From: an uncultured Bacteroidales bacterium
Lineage (GTDB): Bacteria > Bacteroidota > Bacteroidia > Bacteroidales > UBA4417
DNA length: 59,593 bases
Direction of reading: 5' to 3'
Assembly (NCBI GenBank): GCA_903913645.1
Contig: CAIWMA010000572.1
Coordinates: 1 to 59,593, forward strand
Shown here: positions 59,000 to 59,593 of the stretch, one piece after another
Numbering within the stretch: the first letter of the stretch is position 1
Layout of the letters: each line of letters begins with the position of its first letter
Program-made: the position numbers and the translations under genes
The notes under the pieces: generated by a model
Seen by the model: the letters and a program-made list of their open reading frames with translations, nothing else
Databases searched by the model: none
Told to the model about the DNA's origin: nothing

Positions 59000-59593
59000 C
59001 TATAAAACCTTATTTATTAAACCTAAAGAACATACAATCTGTGGTTCTTTATTAGGCATTTCATCCTGATCAACGATGCAGAGCTTATCTTCTTCGCGTA
59101 AAGAAACGACTAAATTGACCAGCTCTTCGTCGGAAATTCCGGATTTCAGCTGACGATTAAGTGTTTCCCTGGCAAATTCTTTTAATGGATATTTGTAAAT
59201 ATCATCAACCGCTTTTTTTAAACCATCATTCACAAATAATGTGTTCTCAAATTCTTTGCAATACCTGTCGAGGCGCATATAGACACGATATTTTGCGCCT
59301 GTCTTCTTTCCTAGAGAGCCACCTGTATTTTTTTCATCGTCACGGATGTACTCAATACCTTTCTTAACAAGTTCGTGATGTTCAGGAATTTTGTACTTGG
59401 GTTGTTCATCGGCATTACAGGCTGCAGCTTTCAAAATAGTTAGCTGTGATTGTGTAATTATGCTGCCTTTCGTATCAATCCATGCCAAAACATCATTTTC
59501 TTCGTAAGTACGGGTATAGACAATCACACCTTCTTTTTCAGGAGACAGATTGTTTTGTTTTGTTGCATAAATGACATTAGGAAGATTAGGTAT
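59000..59593 (-). CDS. C-terminal part of a large defence-type helicase, cut by the window edge
   Basis: The frame is open from the right edge to TAG at 59002-59000, ~197 residues; the ORF with an initiator at 59527 is only the in-window part. The sequence includes IVYTRTYEENDVLAWIDTKG, ITQSQLTILKAAAC, PEHHELVKKGIEYI, RDDEKNTGGSLGKKTGAKYR and PNKEPQIVCSLGLI. This is the C-terminal module that I associate with SNF2-like helicases next to Eco57I-type methylases in defence islands (drmD/drmMI of class 1 DISARM is one such pair). I cannot confirm which system. The helicase motor motifs lie outside the window. It is directly followed by the methylase fragment. Confidence 0.65.
   Translation of the reverse strand: MPNLPNVIYATKQNNLSPEKEGVIVYTRTYEENDVLAWIDTKGSIITQSQLTILKAAACNADEQPKYKIPEHHELVKKGIEYIRDDEKNTGGSLGKKTGAKYRVYMRLDRYCKEFENTLFVNDGLKKAVDDIYKYPLKEFARETLNRQLKSGISDEELVNLVVSLREEDKLCIVDQDEMPNKEPQIVCSLGLINKVL

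Overview
The window looks like chromosome (or a metagenome-derived contig) of a Bacteroidota, most likely Bacteroidales-like, organism. The support is: TAnnTTTG -7 promoter boxes (the Bacteroidota housekeeping consensus) in front of many genes; an N-terminal carboxypeptidase-like extension on a TonB-dependent receptor; a type IX secretion (T9SS) C-terminal domain; HYC_CC_PP and heavy-metal-binding-domain proteins next to a Cus-type efflux system; a bacterial GGGP synthase; and moderately AT-rich DNA with weak Shine-Dalgarno sequences. Both edges cut genes. I see no rRNA, tRNA, CRISPR array, insertion sequence or prophage.

Layout. 1-8 kb: thioredoxin-fold lipoprotein, LpxH-like hydrolase, CDP-alcohol phosphatidyltransferase, M20 dipeptidase, GH43, and two envelope proteins on the minus strand. 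8-14 kb (minus): DsbD, TilS, a sulfide:quinone-oxidoreductase-like flavoprotein with a 53-residue companion gene, and a TetR-like regulator with a possible operator. 14-25 kb: 6-phosphofructokinase, M14 carboxypeptidase, Ogt, membrane phosphoesterase, T9SS cargo, PurF-type amidotransferase, PabB/PabC, HIT protein, GreA. 25-27 kb: a broken gene and two small lipoproteins, one a degenerate Rieske fold.

27-39.5 kb is a sulfur-amino-acid and methyl-cycle district. AhcY (minus) is divergent from a transcription unit that starts with a 23-residue, five-cysteine leader peptide and a terminator with a competing antiterminator, in front of a TonB receptor. An APC permease and an exported SAM hydroxide adenosyltransferase follow, then a SAM-I (S-box) riboswitch ahead of MetH, then MetF. 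AhcY, MetH and MetF close the SAM to homocysteine to methionine cycle. The leader suggests that the receptor is induced by cysteine shortage. This is my best candidate for an undescribed regulatory system.

39.5-43 kb: GGGP synthase and an S9 dipeptidyl peptidase. 42.6-50.5 kb: a copper/silver-type efflux locus (HYC_CC_PP, HMBD lipoprotein, long CusA, TolC-like CusC with a Ser/Gly/Met-rich insert, and CusB with an N-terminal HMBD and a C-terminal HMA domain). 50.6-53.3 kb: a methyltransferase, two tiny membrane proteins and a BrkB-type protein. 53.4-59 kb (minus): a lipid-transport operon (MCE protein, MlaE, MlaF, MlaD, BamA-like protein). Near 58.78 kb the first MCE gene loses its N-terminus at an abrupt junction with the first ~75 residues of an Eco57I-type methylase, which is preceded by the C-terminus of a defence-type helicase. 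This is either a real recombination scar or an assembly chimera.

Two window-wide patterns stand out. Degenerate short-period tandem repeats lie just downstream of seven genes. Two promoters, 6 kb apart and on opposite strands, share a 16-bp element at identical spacing from their -7 boxes.
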